64,000 nt of DNA from assembly GCA_009835395.1 (NCBI GenBank), contig VXXM01000079.1, positions 1 through 64,000 of the forward strand. The letters run 5' to 3'. How positions within the stretch are numbered: the stretch's first letter is position 1; each line of letters begins with the position of its first letter. Source of the stretch: Acidimicrobiia bacterium (GTDB lineage: Bacteria; Actinomycetota; Acidimicrobiia; Acidimicrobiales; CATQHL01). Both the position numbers and the translations under genes were made by a program. This document shows positions 56,315 to 64,000 of this stretch, one piece after another. The notes under the pieces are model-generated. The model was not told the DNA's origin and searched no databases. It worked only from the letters and a program-made list of their open reading frames with translations.

Positions 56315-56971
56315 GTGAGCCGGCGACGATCGGAGGTCACGGTGGCTGATCTGGTGGCGGCGGAGTTGCGTCGCAGCATCGTGGTGACGATGAAGCGCCT
56401 GTCGGCGTCGTCGCTCATGCCCGCGTCGCAGGGGAATCTGAGTGCGCGCGACGGCGACACGGGCAACGTGGTGATCACGCCGCACGCCTATCCCTACGAG
56501 GACATGACGCCCGACGATCTGGTGGTGCTCGCTTCTGACGGGATGCAGATCGGCGGTCGCCTCGACCCTTCCTACGACGCGCTCCTGCACCTCGGGGTCT
56601 ACGCGGCGCGTCCCGAGGTGTTCGCGGTGCTGCACACCGAGCCGCCGTACGTCAACGCCTTCGGCGCCCTCGGCCGGGACATCCTTCCGATCACCACGAC
56701 CGGCCTGAAGTCGGCCAACGGCAGCATCCCGATCATGCCGTTCCGCCACCAACGGGACGAGGCCTTCGTTGTCGAGATGCTGGAGGTCATGGGCGATCGG
56801 CACGGGGTGGTGTGGCAGAACCACGGTCTGCTGGTGGTGGCCGACACCGTGGAGAACGCCGCCGAGCGCACCATCGGAATCGAGTTCAACGCGCAGGTCA
56901 TGCATCTCGCCGTCCGGGTCGGCGAGCCTCAGACGCTCGAGCGCGTCGGCGCCGACATGATCGTGGCCTGA
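56315..56971 (+). CDS. Class II aldolase/adducin family protein
   Basis: MPASQGNLSARDGDTGNVVITPHAYPYEDMTPDDLVVL...HTEPPYVNAFGAL...VVWQNHGLLVVADTVENA; GTG start. Confidence 0.9.
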   Translation: MSRRRSEVTVADLVAAELRRSIVVTMKRLSASSLMPASQGNLSARDGDTGNVVITPHAYPYEDMTPDDLVVLASDGMQIGGRLDPSYDALLHLGVYAARPEVFAVLHTEPPYVNAFGALGRDILPITTTGLKSANGSIPIMPFRHQRDEAFVVEMLEVMGDRHGVVWQNHGLLVVADTVENAAERTIGIEFNAQVMHLAVRVGEPQTLERVGADMIVA

Positions 56972-57090
56972 GGGGATGAAAGGCCCGGTTCCAAAGGGCA
57001 CTCCCCGCAACGGATGACCCTTACCGGCGTCGCCGCGGGTTCGGGCGCCGGCGAGCCAACCGCCGTGACCCGTCGGAGGGCAGCGAGCCC

Positions 57091-58614
57091 GTGACACTCC
57101 TCGGCGTCGACGTCGGCACGACCGGGTGCAAGGCCGCCGTGGTCGGACTCGAGGGGTCGGTTCAGGCGACCGCGTACCGCGAGTACCCCCTGGCGACGCC
57201 ACGGCCGGGATGGGCCGAACTGGACCCCGACGGCGTCTGGGACGCGGTCTGCGCGGCCATCCGGGCGGTCACCACGGCCGTGGCCGAACCGCCGCGAGCT
57301 CTCGCGTTCGCCACCCTCGGTGAGGCGGTGACGCCCATCGACGCGTCCGGCGCCGCGCTGGCTCCCATGATCGTCTCCTTCGACGGCCGGGCCGGCGCCT
57401 GTTACGAGGAGATGGTCGCCGCCGTTGGCGTGGAGCGGCTCACGGCCGTGTGCGGCATGGCGCCCCAGCCGCACTACTCGGTCGCCAAATGGCGCTGGAT
57501 CGTCCGGGAGATGCCCGACACGTACCGCCGCGCCGCCCTCCTCGCCTGCTTCGGTGATCTCTGCGCCGTGCGCCTGGGGCTTCCGCCCGTGATCGACCAC
57601 ACGATGGCGACGCGGACCCTCGCCTTCGACGCCGCCGATCATTGCTGGTCCCCCGAGATCCTCGATGCCGCCGGCGTGGATGCCGGGAAGCTCCCGACCC
57701 CGGCGCCCACCGGGACAGTCGTCGACGCCGTCGCTGCACCGCAGGCCCGCGACCTGGGGCTCGCCGACGGCGCACTGCTCGTCACCGGAGGGCTCGACCA
57801 GGCCTGCGCCGCCCATGGCGTCGGCATCGCCGGCGATGGGAGCGCCATGCTGTCGCTCGGGACCGTCGCCGTCCTAGCGGCGGTGACCGGCACCGACTCT
57901 CCGGGCGCGACCGCGGTGCCGACGGTGCCCTACGTCCAACCGATGAAGCGGCTCGCCATCGCCGGGACTCCCGCCGGGGGCGCCGTCCTTCGCTGGTGGC
58001 GCGATCAGTTCGCCGCCGCCGAGGTGCCGGCGCCGGGCGGCGCCGGTGCGGAGGGCGAGTTCTACGACCGGATCGTCGCCGCCGCTGCCGATGTCGAAAC
58101 CGATCTGATCGCCCTGCCCCACTTCGCGGGCTCGCGCACGGCCTTCGCCGATCCGGAGGCGAGAGCCGCAGTCGTCGGCCTGACGTTCGCCACCGAGCGG
58201 CGCCACATCGTCCGTGCCCTGCTGGAGGGCGTGGCGCTGGAGACCGCAGTGATGGCCGAGCGGCTCGCGGCGGCGGGCGCCCCGGTGACGTCGCTCCGCG
58301 CCGCCGGTGGCGGATCGCGCTCAGCGGTCTGGATGCAGATCTTCGCCGACGTGCTGGGAATCCCCGTGGACTCGACGGCCAGCGCGGACGCGGCAGCGGT
58401 TGGGGCGGCGATGATCGCCGGTGCCGCCACGGGAATGGTCGCCGACGATCACCGAAGCCTTCCTGTGGTCATGCGGTGTGAGCCGGAGGACTCCCTCCGC
58501 GGGCGGTACCGTTCGACGCTCGAGCGGTACCGGGCTCTTCATGGCGCGCTGGTATCGGGCAGGGACTCGGACTTGCCACGCCGCGCCCGCGGCGAGGGGA
58601 GCGAGGCCACATGA
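57091..58614 (+). CDS. FGGY family carbohydrate kinase (xylulokinase-like)
   Basis: VTLLGVDVGTTGCKAAVVGLEG...GWAELDPDGVWDAV...LRAAGGGSRSAVWMQIFADVLGIPV. Confidence 0.92.
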   Translation: MTLLGVDVGTTGCKAAVVGLEGSVQATAYREYPLATPRPGWAELDPDGVWDAVCAAIRAVTTAVAEPPRALAFATLGEAVTPIDASGAALAPMIVSFDGRAGACYEEMVAAVGVERLTAVCGMAPQPHYSVAKWRWIVREMPDTYRRAALLACFGDLCAVRLGLPPVIDHTMATRTLAFDAADHCWSPEILDAAGVDAGKLPTPAPTGTVVDAVAAPQARDLGLADGALLVTGGLDQACAAHGVGIAGDGSAMLSLGTVAVLAAVTGTDSPGATAVPTVPYVQPMKRLAIAGTPAGGAVLRWWRDQFAAAEVPAPGGAGAEGEFYDRIVAAAADVETDLIALPHFAGSRTAFADPEARAAVVGLTFATERRHIVRALLEGVALETAVMAERLAAAGAPVTSLRAAGGGSRSAVWMQIFADVLGIPVDSTASADAAAVGAAMIAGAATGMVADDHRSLPVVMRCEPEDSLRGRYRSTLERYRALHGALVSGRDSDLPRRARGEGSEAT

Positions 58615-59708
58615 GCAGGCTGCGACTGGGGCTGATCGGAGCCGGCGCCTGGAGCGTGGCGTCGCATCTGCCGCGGCTCCAGCTTCACCGGGATCTCGTG
58701 GAGTTCGTGGCCGTCAACCGGCGCGATCCGGAGATGGCAGAGAGCGTGCGCTCGCGCTTCGGGTTCGCCTCGGCGCACACGCACTACGAGGGTGTCCTGA
58801 AGGCGGATCCCGACATCGTCGTGATCGCCAGCCCGGTGCGCTGGCACCACGAGCAGGCCAAGGCCGCGCTGGAGGCCGGAGCGCACGTCCTCGTGGAGAA
58901 GCCGTTCACGCTGCATCCCGACGAGGCCCGCGATCTGGTCGCCACCGCAGCGGCGATGGACCGCCATCTACTGATCGCACTCGGTTGGCACTACAAGGAC
59001 ATCGTGATCAAGGCCAAGGACTTGATGGTGCGGGACGGGGGAGTCGGTGAGATCGAGCACGTCTCGATCGTGATGTCCTCCACGACCCGCGAGGCGCTCG
59101 TGGGCCGGCAGCCCTCGTTCGCGGCCGACCAGACCGCCGGAGAGATCGTCAGCAGCGAGCAGGTCCCCGAGCTGACGCCGCGTCCGGAGACGTTGACCGA
59201 CCCGGCGATCTCCGGCGGCGGCTACGCGCAGGCTCAACTCAGCCATGCACTCGGTTTGGCACTCTGGCTCACAGGGTTGGGCGGCGCCGAGGTGTTCGCC
59301 ATGATGTCGTCACCGCAGGGCACGGCGGTGGAGTTCCATGACAGCCTGTCGGTTCGCTTCACGAGCGGCGCCATCGGCAGCGTCTCGGGCGCCTCGGCCC
59401 ATCTGGCCGTCAACGCCGGCAAGCACTACTTGGTGGTACAGGTCATCGGTTCCGATGGCCAGCTCACGGTTGATCTGCAACGTGAACTGCTGACCCGCTA
59501 CCGCGTCGACCAGGGCGAGGTGACGGTTCCGCTTGCCGCCGATGCCGGGGCGTACGACTGTGCCGGCCCGATCGACGCCCTTGTCGCCCTGGCGCGTGGC
59601 GACACGGTGGCGAACAACTCGCCCGGAGACCTCGGCGTACGGACGGTGGAGATCATCGAAGCCGCCTATCGGAGCGCTCGCAGCGGGCGCGCCGAGTCCG
59701 TGGCGTGA
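58611..59708 (+). CDS. Gfo/Idh/MocA family oxidoreductase
   Basis: LRLGLIGAGAWSVASHLPRLQLHRD...HEQAKAALEAGAHVLVEKPFTLHPDEARDLV. Confidence 0.92.
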   Translation: MSRLRLGLIGAGAWSVASHLPRLQLHRDLVEFVAVNRRDPEMAESVRSRFGFASAHTHYEGVLKADPDIVVIASPVRWHHEQAKAALEAGAHVLVEKPFTLHPDEARDLVATAAAMDRHLLIALGWHYKDIVIKAKDLMVRDGGVGEIEHVSIVMSSTTREALVGRQPSFAADQTAGEIVSSEQVPELTPRPETLTDPAISGGGYAQAQLSHALGLALWLTGLGGAEVFAMMSSPQGTAVEFHDSLSVRFTSGAIGSVSGASAHLAVNAGKHYLVVQVIGSDGQLTVDLQRELLTRYRVDQGEVTVPLAADAGAYDCAGPIDALVALARGDTVANNSPGDLGVRTVEIIEAAYRSARSGRAESVA

Positions 59709-59861
59709 GGACCAACCTCTGAGGCGGCGCTCCGAAGCCCCCAGGCGCCTCCGGCCTGACACCTTCTTGTCACCACGGAGCGCCGACCCGGGCGACGCGA
59801 CTTCTATAGAGTGTGCGGGTCGCCCGAATCGGTCGGGCGCAGAGGATGGGGGGACTATCCG

Positions 59862-60107
59862 ATGGACGCACTGCTCAGCCCGATCTACGGATTGATCAAG
59901 GCTCTGATGACCCTGGTGGCGAGAGTCATCCTTCTCCCGGTCGGAATCCTGCACGCGCTCCCGTTGCCGAGTGTGATCTGGAAGCCGATCGACATGATCA
60001 TCGGCCTTCTGGTGACGATCGTCGAGGTCGTGCCGATGCCGGGGGCACTCAAGGAGCACATGGCCGAACTGCGTGCGGAGTTCGAGGCGGTCACCGGCGG
60101 TGGCTAG
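59862..60107 (+). CDS. Small hydrophobic protein of unknown function (81 aa)
   Basis: MDALLSPIYGLIKALMTLVARVILLPVGILHALPLPSVIWKPIDMIIGLLVTIVEVVPMPGALKEHMAELRAEFEAVTGGG. Confidence 0.6.
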   Translation: MDALLSPIYGLIKALMTLVARVILLPVGILHALPLPSVIWKPIDMIIGLLVTIVEVVPMPGALKEHMAELRAEFEAVTGGG

Positions 60108-60151
60108 GCGGCGCTAGCGCCGGTCTGTTCGAGTCCCTACAGTTGCCACAC

Positions 60152-60170
60152 CGCCCGGACGAGCCGGGCG
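60152..60170. terminator. Short GC stem-loop between the small protein and the sugar SBP gene
   Basis: CGCCCGG-ACGAG-CCGGGCG. Confidence 0.35.
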
Positions 60171-60192
60171 CCGAATCAATTGGGGGACACTC

Positions 60193-61167
60193 GTGAAGAG
60201 AATCTCAGGCCTTCTGGGCCTCATCCTGGCCGTCGTCCTCGTAGCCGCGGCCTGCGGCGGCGACGACGACGAGAAGACGGTTGGTTTCGCCAACATTCTG
60301 CGGACGGGTTGCGAGTTCTGCAATGACGTGGAGAACGGTGTCACAGCGGAGACGGCCGACGCCGGTTGGGAGTTGTACGCCCTCGACCACGACCTGGACG
60401 CCAACAAGATGCTCGCCAACGCCGACGCCATGATCACCCGCGAGGTGGACGTCTATCTGAACTTCGACGGCGGCATCACGAACTACGAAGCGACGCTGGA
60501 GAAGATGGCCGACGCGGAGATCCCGATGATCTTCATTGACGGCCCGATCCCCGAGCCGGCCGATGACGTGTACTGGTTCGGCGCGCACGGCCAGTCGGCA
60601 GGCCAGCAGATGGGCGAGTATGCCCTCGACTACATCAACAACAATTGGGGTGGCAACGTCGACGGCATCTTCGGTATCTACCAGAGCACCTGGCCCGATG
60701 AGACCAAGGCGCGCATGGTCGTGGCCATGGACGTCATCTCCCAGCAGTTCCCGGAGTGGACGATGGACACGATCACCCTCAACGACGTCGTGCTGGAGGG
60801 CTCGGAGACGCAGGCCGCGGCCGCGGCGTACCTGAACGCCAACCCGGACGCCAAGAACCTGCTGTTCATCGCCACGACCAACGACCTCGCCGGCGTGGCC
60901 GTGGTGGCGGCCATGGAGCAACTCGGTCGCCTCGACGCGGGCGTGGTGCTGTCCAACGGCGGCGCCTCGGACGCCCTGGCGGAGATCCGCGATCCGGACT
61001 CGCCGTTCATCATGTCGATCGGCTACTTCCCGGATCGCTACGGCGAGTTCCTGCGTCCGATCATCGCAACGATTCTCGACGGTGACACGCCCGCCCAGCG
61101 GGTGAACCACGTCACCCACGTCCCCATCGACGCCAGCAACATCGACGAGTGGTACCCCGAGGGCTGA
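60193..61167 (+). CDS. Sugar-type ABC transporter substrate-binding lipoprotein (periplasmic-binding/LacI-like), no stalk
   Basis: MKRISGLLGLILAVVLVAAACGGDDDEKTVGFANILRTGCEFCNDVENGVTAETADAGWELYALDHDLDANKMLANADAMI. Confidence 0.88.
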   Translation: MKRISGLLGLILAVVLVAAACGGDDDEKTVGFANILRTGCEFCNDVENGVTAETADAGWELYALDHDLDANKMLANADAMITREVDVYLNFDGGITNYEATLEKMADAEIPMIFIDGPIPEPADDVYWFGAHGQSAGQQMGEYALDYINNNWGGNVDGIFGIYQSTWPDETKARMVVAMDVISQQFPEWTMDTITLNDVVLEGSETQAAAAAYLNANPDAKNLLFIATTNDLAGVAVVAAMEQLGRLDAGVVLSNGGASDALAEIRDPDSPFIMSIGYFPDRYGEFLRPIIATILDGDTPAQRVNHVTHVPIDASNIDEWYPEG

Positions 61168-61380
61168 CCCTCCCCTGAGCAAGTAGGCCGGGTGCGTCCG
61201 CGGCAGCGCGCACGCAGGCGGACGCACCCAGAGCCTCCCAGCGAGCGCGCGACCCCGCCTCGGTTACTGTCGTCTCGAGACGGCGGGCGGGGCTTCGGGC
61301 ACCCGCCCGAAGGCGACGAGGTTGGTCCGCATGAATGGAACGACGCGGTGACGAGTCCCGGGCAGGCGCGCGGGCCCGCC

Positions 61381-62376
61381 ATGGGACTCATCGTCCGGAT
61401 GTTCACCGCAACAAGCGGTCGGCCGGACGAGAGCAAGCCGGAACACGCCGGGCCGGCTTGGATGAACCCCGTGTCCACCCGGGCCGAGTTCGAGGCCCGC
61501 CTCGACATCGCCACCGAGATCGGGGCGAGGGGCATCGAGGTCACCCAGGCGGGGCAGCCGTCGGGCGTTCGCCATCTGCTCGAGAGCGAGCGCAGCCGGG
61601 CGATGTTCACCGATGCGTTCGCTAGTCGCGGCTTGGAAATCTCCGCCCTCAACTGTGCGGGCATGCCCCTGCATCCGCTTCGAGGGCCCGAGCACCGCCG
61701 GCTCATCGAGGACACGTTCCGGCTCGCAGAACTCCTCGGCGTCGAGAAGATCGTGACGATGTCCGGCACGACCGGCGACGGCGGTGATGCATCCACCGTG
61801 AATTGGGTGTTCTATCCCTGGCCCGACGACAGTGTGGTGCTTCTGGAACGCCAGTGGTCCGAGGGAATCGCGCTGTGGACCGAGCTGGCGGAACTGGCCG
61901 AACGCTGTGGCGTGCGCCGCATCGCCTTCGAGCTGCATCCGATCCATCTCGTCTACAACGTGCCGACGCTGCTGCGCATGCGGGAGGCGGTCGGTCCCGT
62001 CGTCGGCGCCAATGTCGACCCCAGCCACCTGTTCTGGCAGCAGATGGACCCGGTCAGGGTCGTGGAGGCCCTCGGCGAGGCGGTCCATCACGTGCAACTC
62101 AAGGACACCGAGATGGTGCCCGAGCAACTCGCCCTCGCCGGCGTGCTGGACCAGCGGCCCTTCGGTGACCCTTCGGCGCGCGCCTGGCGCTACCGGACGA
62201 TCGGGCGGGCTCACGACGCCGCCTTCTGGGGGGCACTCGTGGACGCGCTCGCGGCGGCCGGCTACGACGACTACGTGAGCATCGAGAACGAGGATCCCTA
62301 CCAGACCTACGAGGAGGGCGTGCGCGAGGCAGGACGCTTCCTGGCTCCGCTGCTGACGGGCGACCCGGAGAATTGA
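61381..62376 (+). CDS. Sugar phosphate isomerase/epimerase (xylose isomerase-like TIM barrel)
   Basis: IATEIGARGIEVTQAG...ELHPIHLVYNVPTLLRMREAVGPVVGANVDPSHLFWQQMDPVRVVEALGEAVHHVQLKDTEM. Confidence 0.9.
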   Translation: MGLIVRMFTATSGRPDESKPEHAGPAWMNPVSTRAEFEARLDIATEIGARGIEVTQAGQPSGVRHLLESERSRAMFTDAFASRGLEISALNCAGMPLHPLRGPEHRRLIEDTFRLAELLGVEKIVTMSGTTGDGGDASTVNWVFYPWPDDSVVLLERQWSEGIALWTELAELAERCGVRRIAFELHPIHLVYNVPTLLRMREAVGPVVGANVDPSHLFWQQMDPVRVVEALGEAVHHVQLKDTEMVPEQLALAGVLDQRPFGDPSARAWRYRTIGRAHDAAFWGALVDALAAAGYDDYVSIENEDPYQTYEEGVREAGRFLAPLLTGDPEN

Positions 62377-62383
62377 GACGGCC

Positions 62384-63517
62384 ATGGCCCCGCAGATCGA
62401 CCTGAGTTCGGACATCCCCCCGGTGGATCTGGGCCCCGTCGCGGCCCTGGATCTCGTGCCGCCACCGTTGCGCCAGGAGATCCCCGGCGACCTGCGGATC
62501 GGTCTGGTGGGAGCCGGTCGCATCGTGCACAGCGGCGTCATGCCCGCCTACCGGGCGGCCGGCCTCCAACCCGTTGCCGCCTGCGACCCCGACCCTGTCG
62601 CCGCCACGGCGATCCGTGACACCTGGGGCGTGGCGCAGGTATTCGACGACTACCGGTCGATGATCGACGCCGTCGATCTGGACGTCCTCGACATCAACAT
62701 CCGCTGGGACGTCGGCCTCTCGCCGCTGCGCGTCGAAGTGGTGGCCGAGGCCGCCCGTCGCGGCATCCACGTCATCATCGCCAAGCCCGTCGCCGAGACG
62801 TGGCAGCAGTGCCAGGACATGGTGGGCCACGCCCGCGCCGGCGGTATCACGTTCGGCGTCGACTTCAACACCCGCTACGCCCCGGCCTTCTACGGCTGCC
62901 GCGCCCTCATCCTGGCCGGCTCGTTGGGGCCGCTCATCTCGGCGGGGATCAACTACCACTCGGGGATCGGGCGCCAGCACACCAACGCCTTCGACGCAGT
63001 GCACGACGTGTGCATCCACGCTGTGGACGTGCTCCAGTCGTGGTTCGGCGAGGCGCCCGAGGAGGTGTACGGCAACTGGTCGCGCCGCGTCGACGGTGTT
63101 GGCTCGGTGCTCTCGGGGGTCTTCAGCTTCGCCGGCGGCGCCAACGCCACGCTCCTGTACGACTTCGCCACCCGTCACCGCCGCCGTTTCGAGATGTTCG
63201 CCGTGGGCGAGCGGGCAGGCGTCGACGGGATCCAGGATCAGGAACTTCCCGGGCCGGCCCGGCTGGTGCGTGCCGAGTTGCGGTTCGGGCCGCACGAGCC
63301 ACGGGGCTCGGCACTCGAGTTGCCGCTGCAGTACACGCTGTCGCCGGAGTCGTACCTGGCGACGCGGGCCGATGTGCTGCAGTGCATCGCCACCGGTGGG
63401 GAGCCCTGGGCCAGCGGCACGGACATCCTGCGCAGCATGAGCACGCTGTTCGCGCTCAAGGAATCCATCCGCAGCGGTCGGCCCGTGCGGCCGTCCCTCG
63501 ATCCGGAGGAATCATGA
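62384..63517 (+). CDS. Gfo/Idh/MocA family oxidoreductase
   Basis: LRIGLVGAGRIVHSGVMPAYRAAGLQPVAACDPDPVAA...AARRGIHVIIAKPVAETWQQCQDMV. Confidence 0.92.
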   Translation: MAPQIDLSSDIPPVDLGPVAALDLVPPPLRQEIPGDLRIGLVGAGRIVHSGVMPAYRAAGLQPVAACDPDPVAATAIRDTWGVAQVFDDYRSMIDAVDLDVLDINIRWDVGLSPLRVEVVAEAARRGIHVIIAKPVAETWQQCQDMVGHARAGGITFGVDFNTRYAPAFYGCRALILAGSLGPLISAGINYHSGIGRQHTNAFDAVHDVCIHAVDVLQSWFGEAPEEVYGNWSRRVDGVGSVLSGVFSFAGGANATLLYDFATRHRRRFEMFAVGERAGVDGIQDQELPGPARLVRAELRFGPHEPRGSALELPLQYTLSPESYLATRADVLQCIATGGEPWASGTDILRSMSTLFALKESIRSGRPVRPSLDPEES

Positions 63518-64000
63518 GTACCGATCCCGTCGGTGTCCGCCGCCTGCCGGTGGAACGCCTCGACCGGACCGCTTTCGAGCCGTTCGGCGCCGTCATCGCC
63601 CCCGAGACCGCCGACTCGCCGAATCTCAACAGGGCAGCCAACAACCTGGGCTACCTCTGGGTCCAGAAGGAGCTGGAGTTCCCGGGCAGGGCGTACATGT
63701 GCTCGCTGCGCTACTACTACCGGGGCAACCGCTGCGAATTCGTGCAGAAGCATCCGGCGAGCACCATCACGCTCATCACCCTCGGCATGTATCCGGCCGC
63801 TTTCGTCGTCGTTCCCGACGTCGACGGCCGTCCCGATGTCGACGCGGCCCGTGCATTCCTGCTCACCGGGGGAACGGGCGTGGTGATCAATCGCGGCACC
63901 TGGGTGCGCTACGCCTACCCACTCGGCGCCTACGCGGACTTCGCCTACGTCACCCAGCGGGTCGACCCCGCGACCGCCAACACCACCGACGACGTCGTGC
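63514..64000 (+). CDS. Ureidoglycolate lyase-like (AllA) protein, truncated by right edge
   Basis: LDRTAFEPFGAVIAPETADSPNLNRAANNLGYLW...TLITLGMYPAAFVVVPDVDGRPDVDAARAFLLTGGTGVVINRGTWVRYAYPLG. Confidence 0.7.
   Translation, partial: MSTDPVGVRRLPVERLDRTAFEPFGAVIAPETADSPNLNRAANNLGYLWVQKELEFPGRAYMCSLRYYYRGNRCEFVQKHPASTITLITLGMYPAAFVVVPDVDGRPDVDAARAFLLTGGTGVVINRGTWVRYAYPLGAYADFAYVTQRVDPATANTTDDVV

Noticed and set aside
1-64000. CRISPR arrays, rRNA/tRNA genes, IS elements or prophage genes
   Set aside because: No regularly spaced repeats, cloverleaf or rRNA-like sequence, transposase, integrase or phage structural motifs noticed by eye; a tRNAscan/Infernal run would be decisive.

Overview
High-GC window, probably actinobacterial (Acidimicrobiia-like by gene content; inferred), with dense coding and many antisense shadow ORFs. 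Most content is metabolic or transport: a fused HyuA-HyuB hydantoinase/oxoprolinase ORF running off the left edge, SDRs, an orphan di-iron monooxygenase beta-like subunit, an MMPL transporter, two toxin-antitoxin loci, two paralogous ECF sigma/membrane-protein cassettes, DpaL-like and LLM enzymes, two sterol-desaturase-like paralogs flanking a lyase, a partial mycofactocin set (mftB-mftC-mftD), an orphan DUF1156 DNA methylase, Ada, an E1alpha/E1beta/SDR/lipoyl/RraA operon, an M81/RidA/DSD1-like catabolic block, a sugar-type ABC operon, a divergent Dpp-type ABC operon, and a carbohydrate cluster cut by the right edge. The two most unusual signals are: (1) two divergently transcribed solute-binding lipoproteins of different SBP families that share a long alanine-rich coiled-coil stalk; (2) two tandem ECF sigma cassettes with identical promoter geometry (GAACC-N16-CGTC, same distance to ATG) and partner membrane proteins that share a short N-terminal/TM segment and an extracytoplasmic KDGYEL...LWDL domain. 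I saw no rRNA, tRNA, CRISPR array or IS element. Everything is from reading the sequence by eye; no searches were run.
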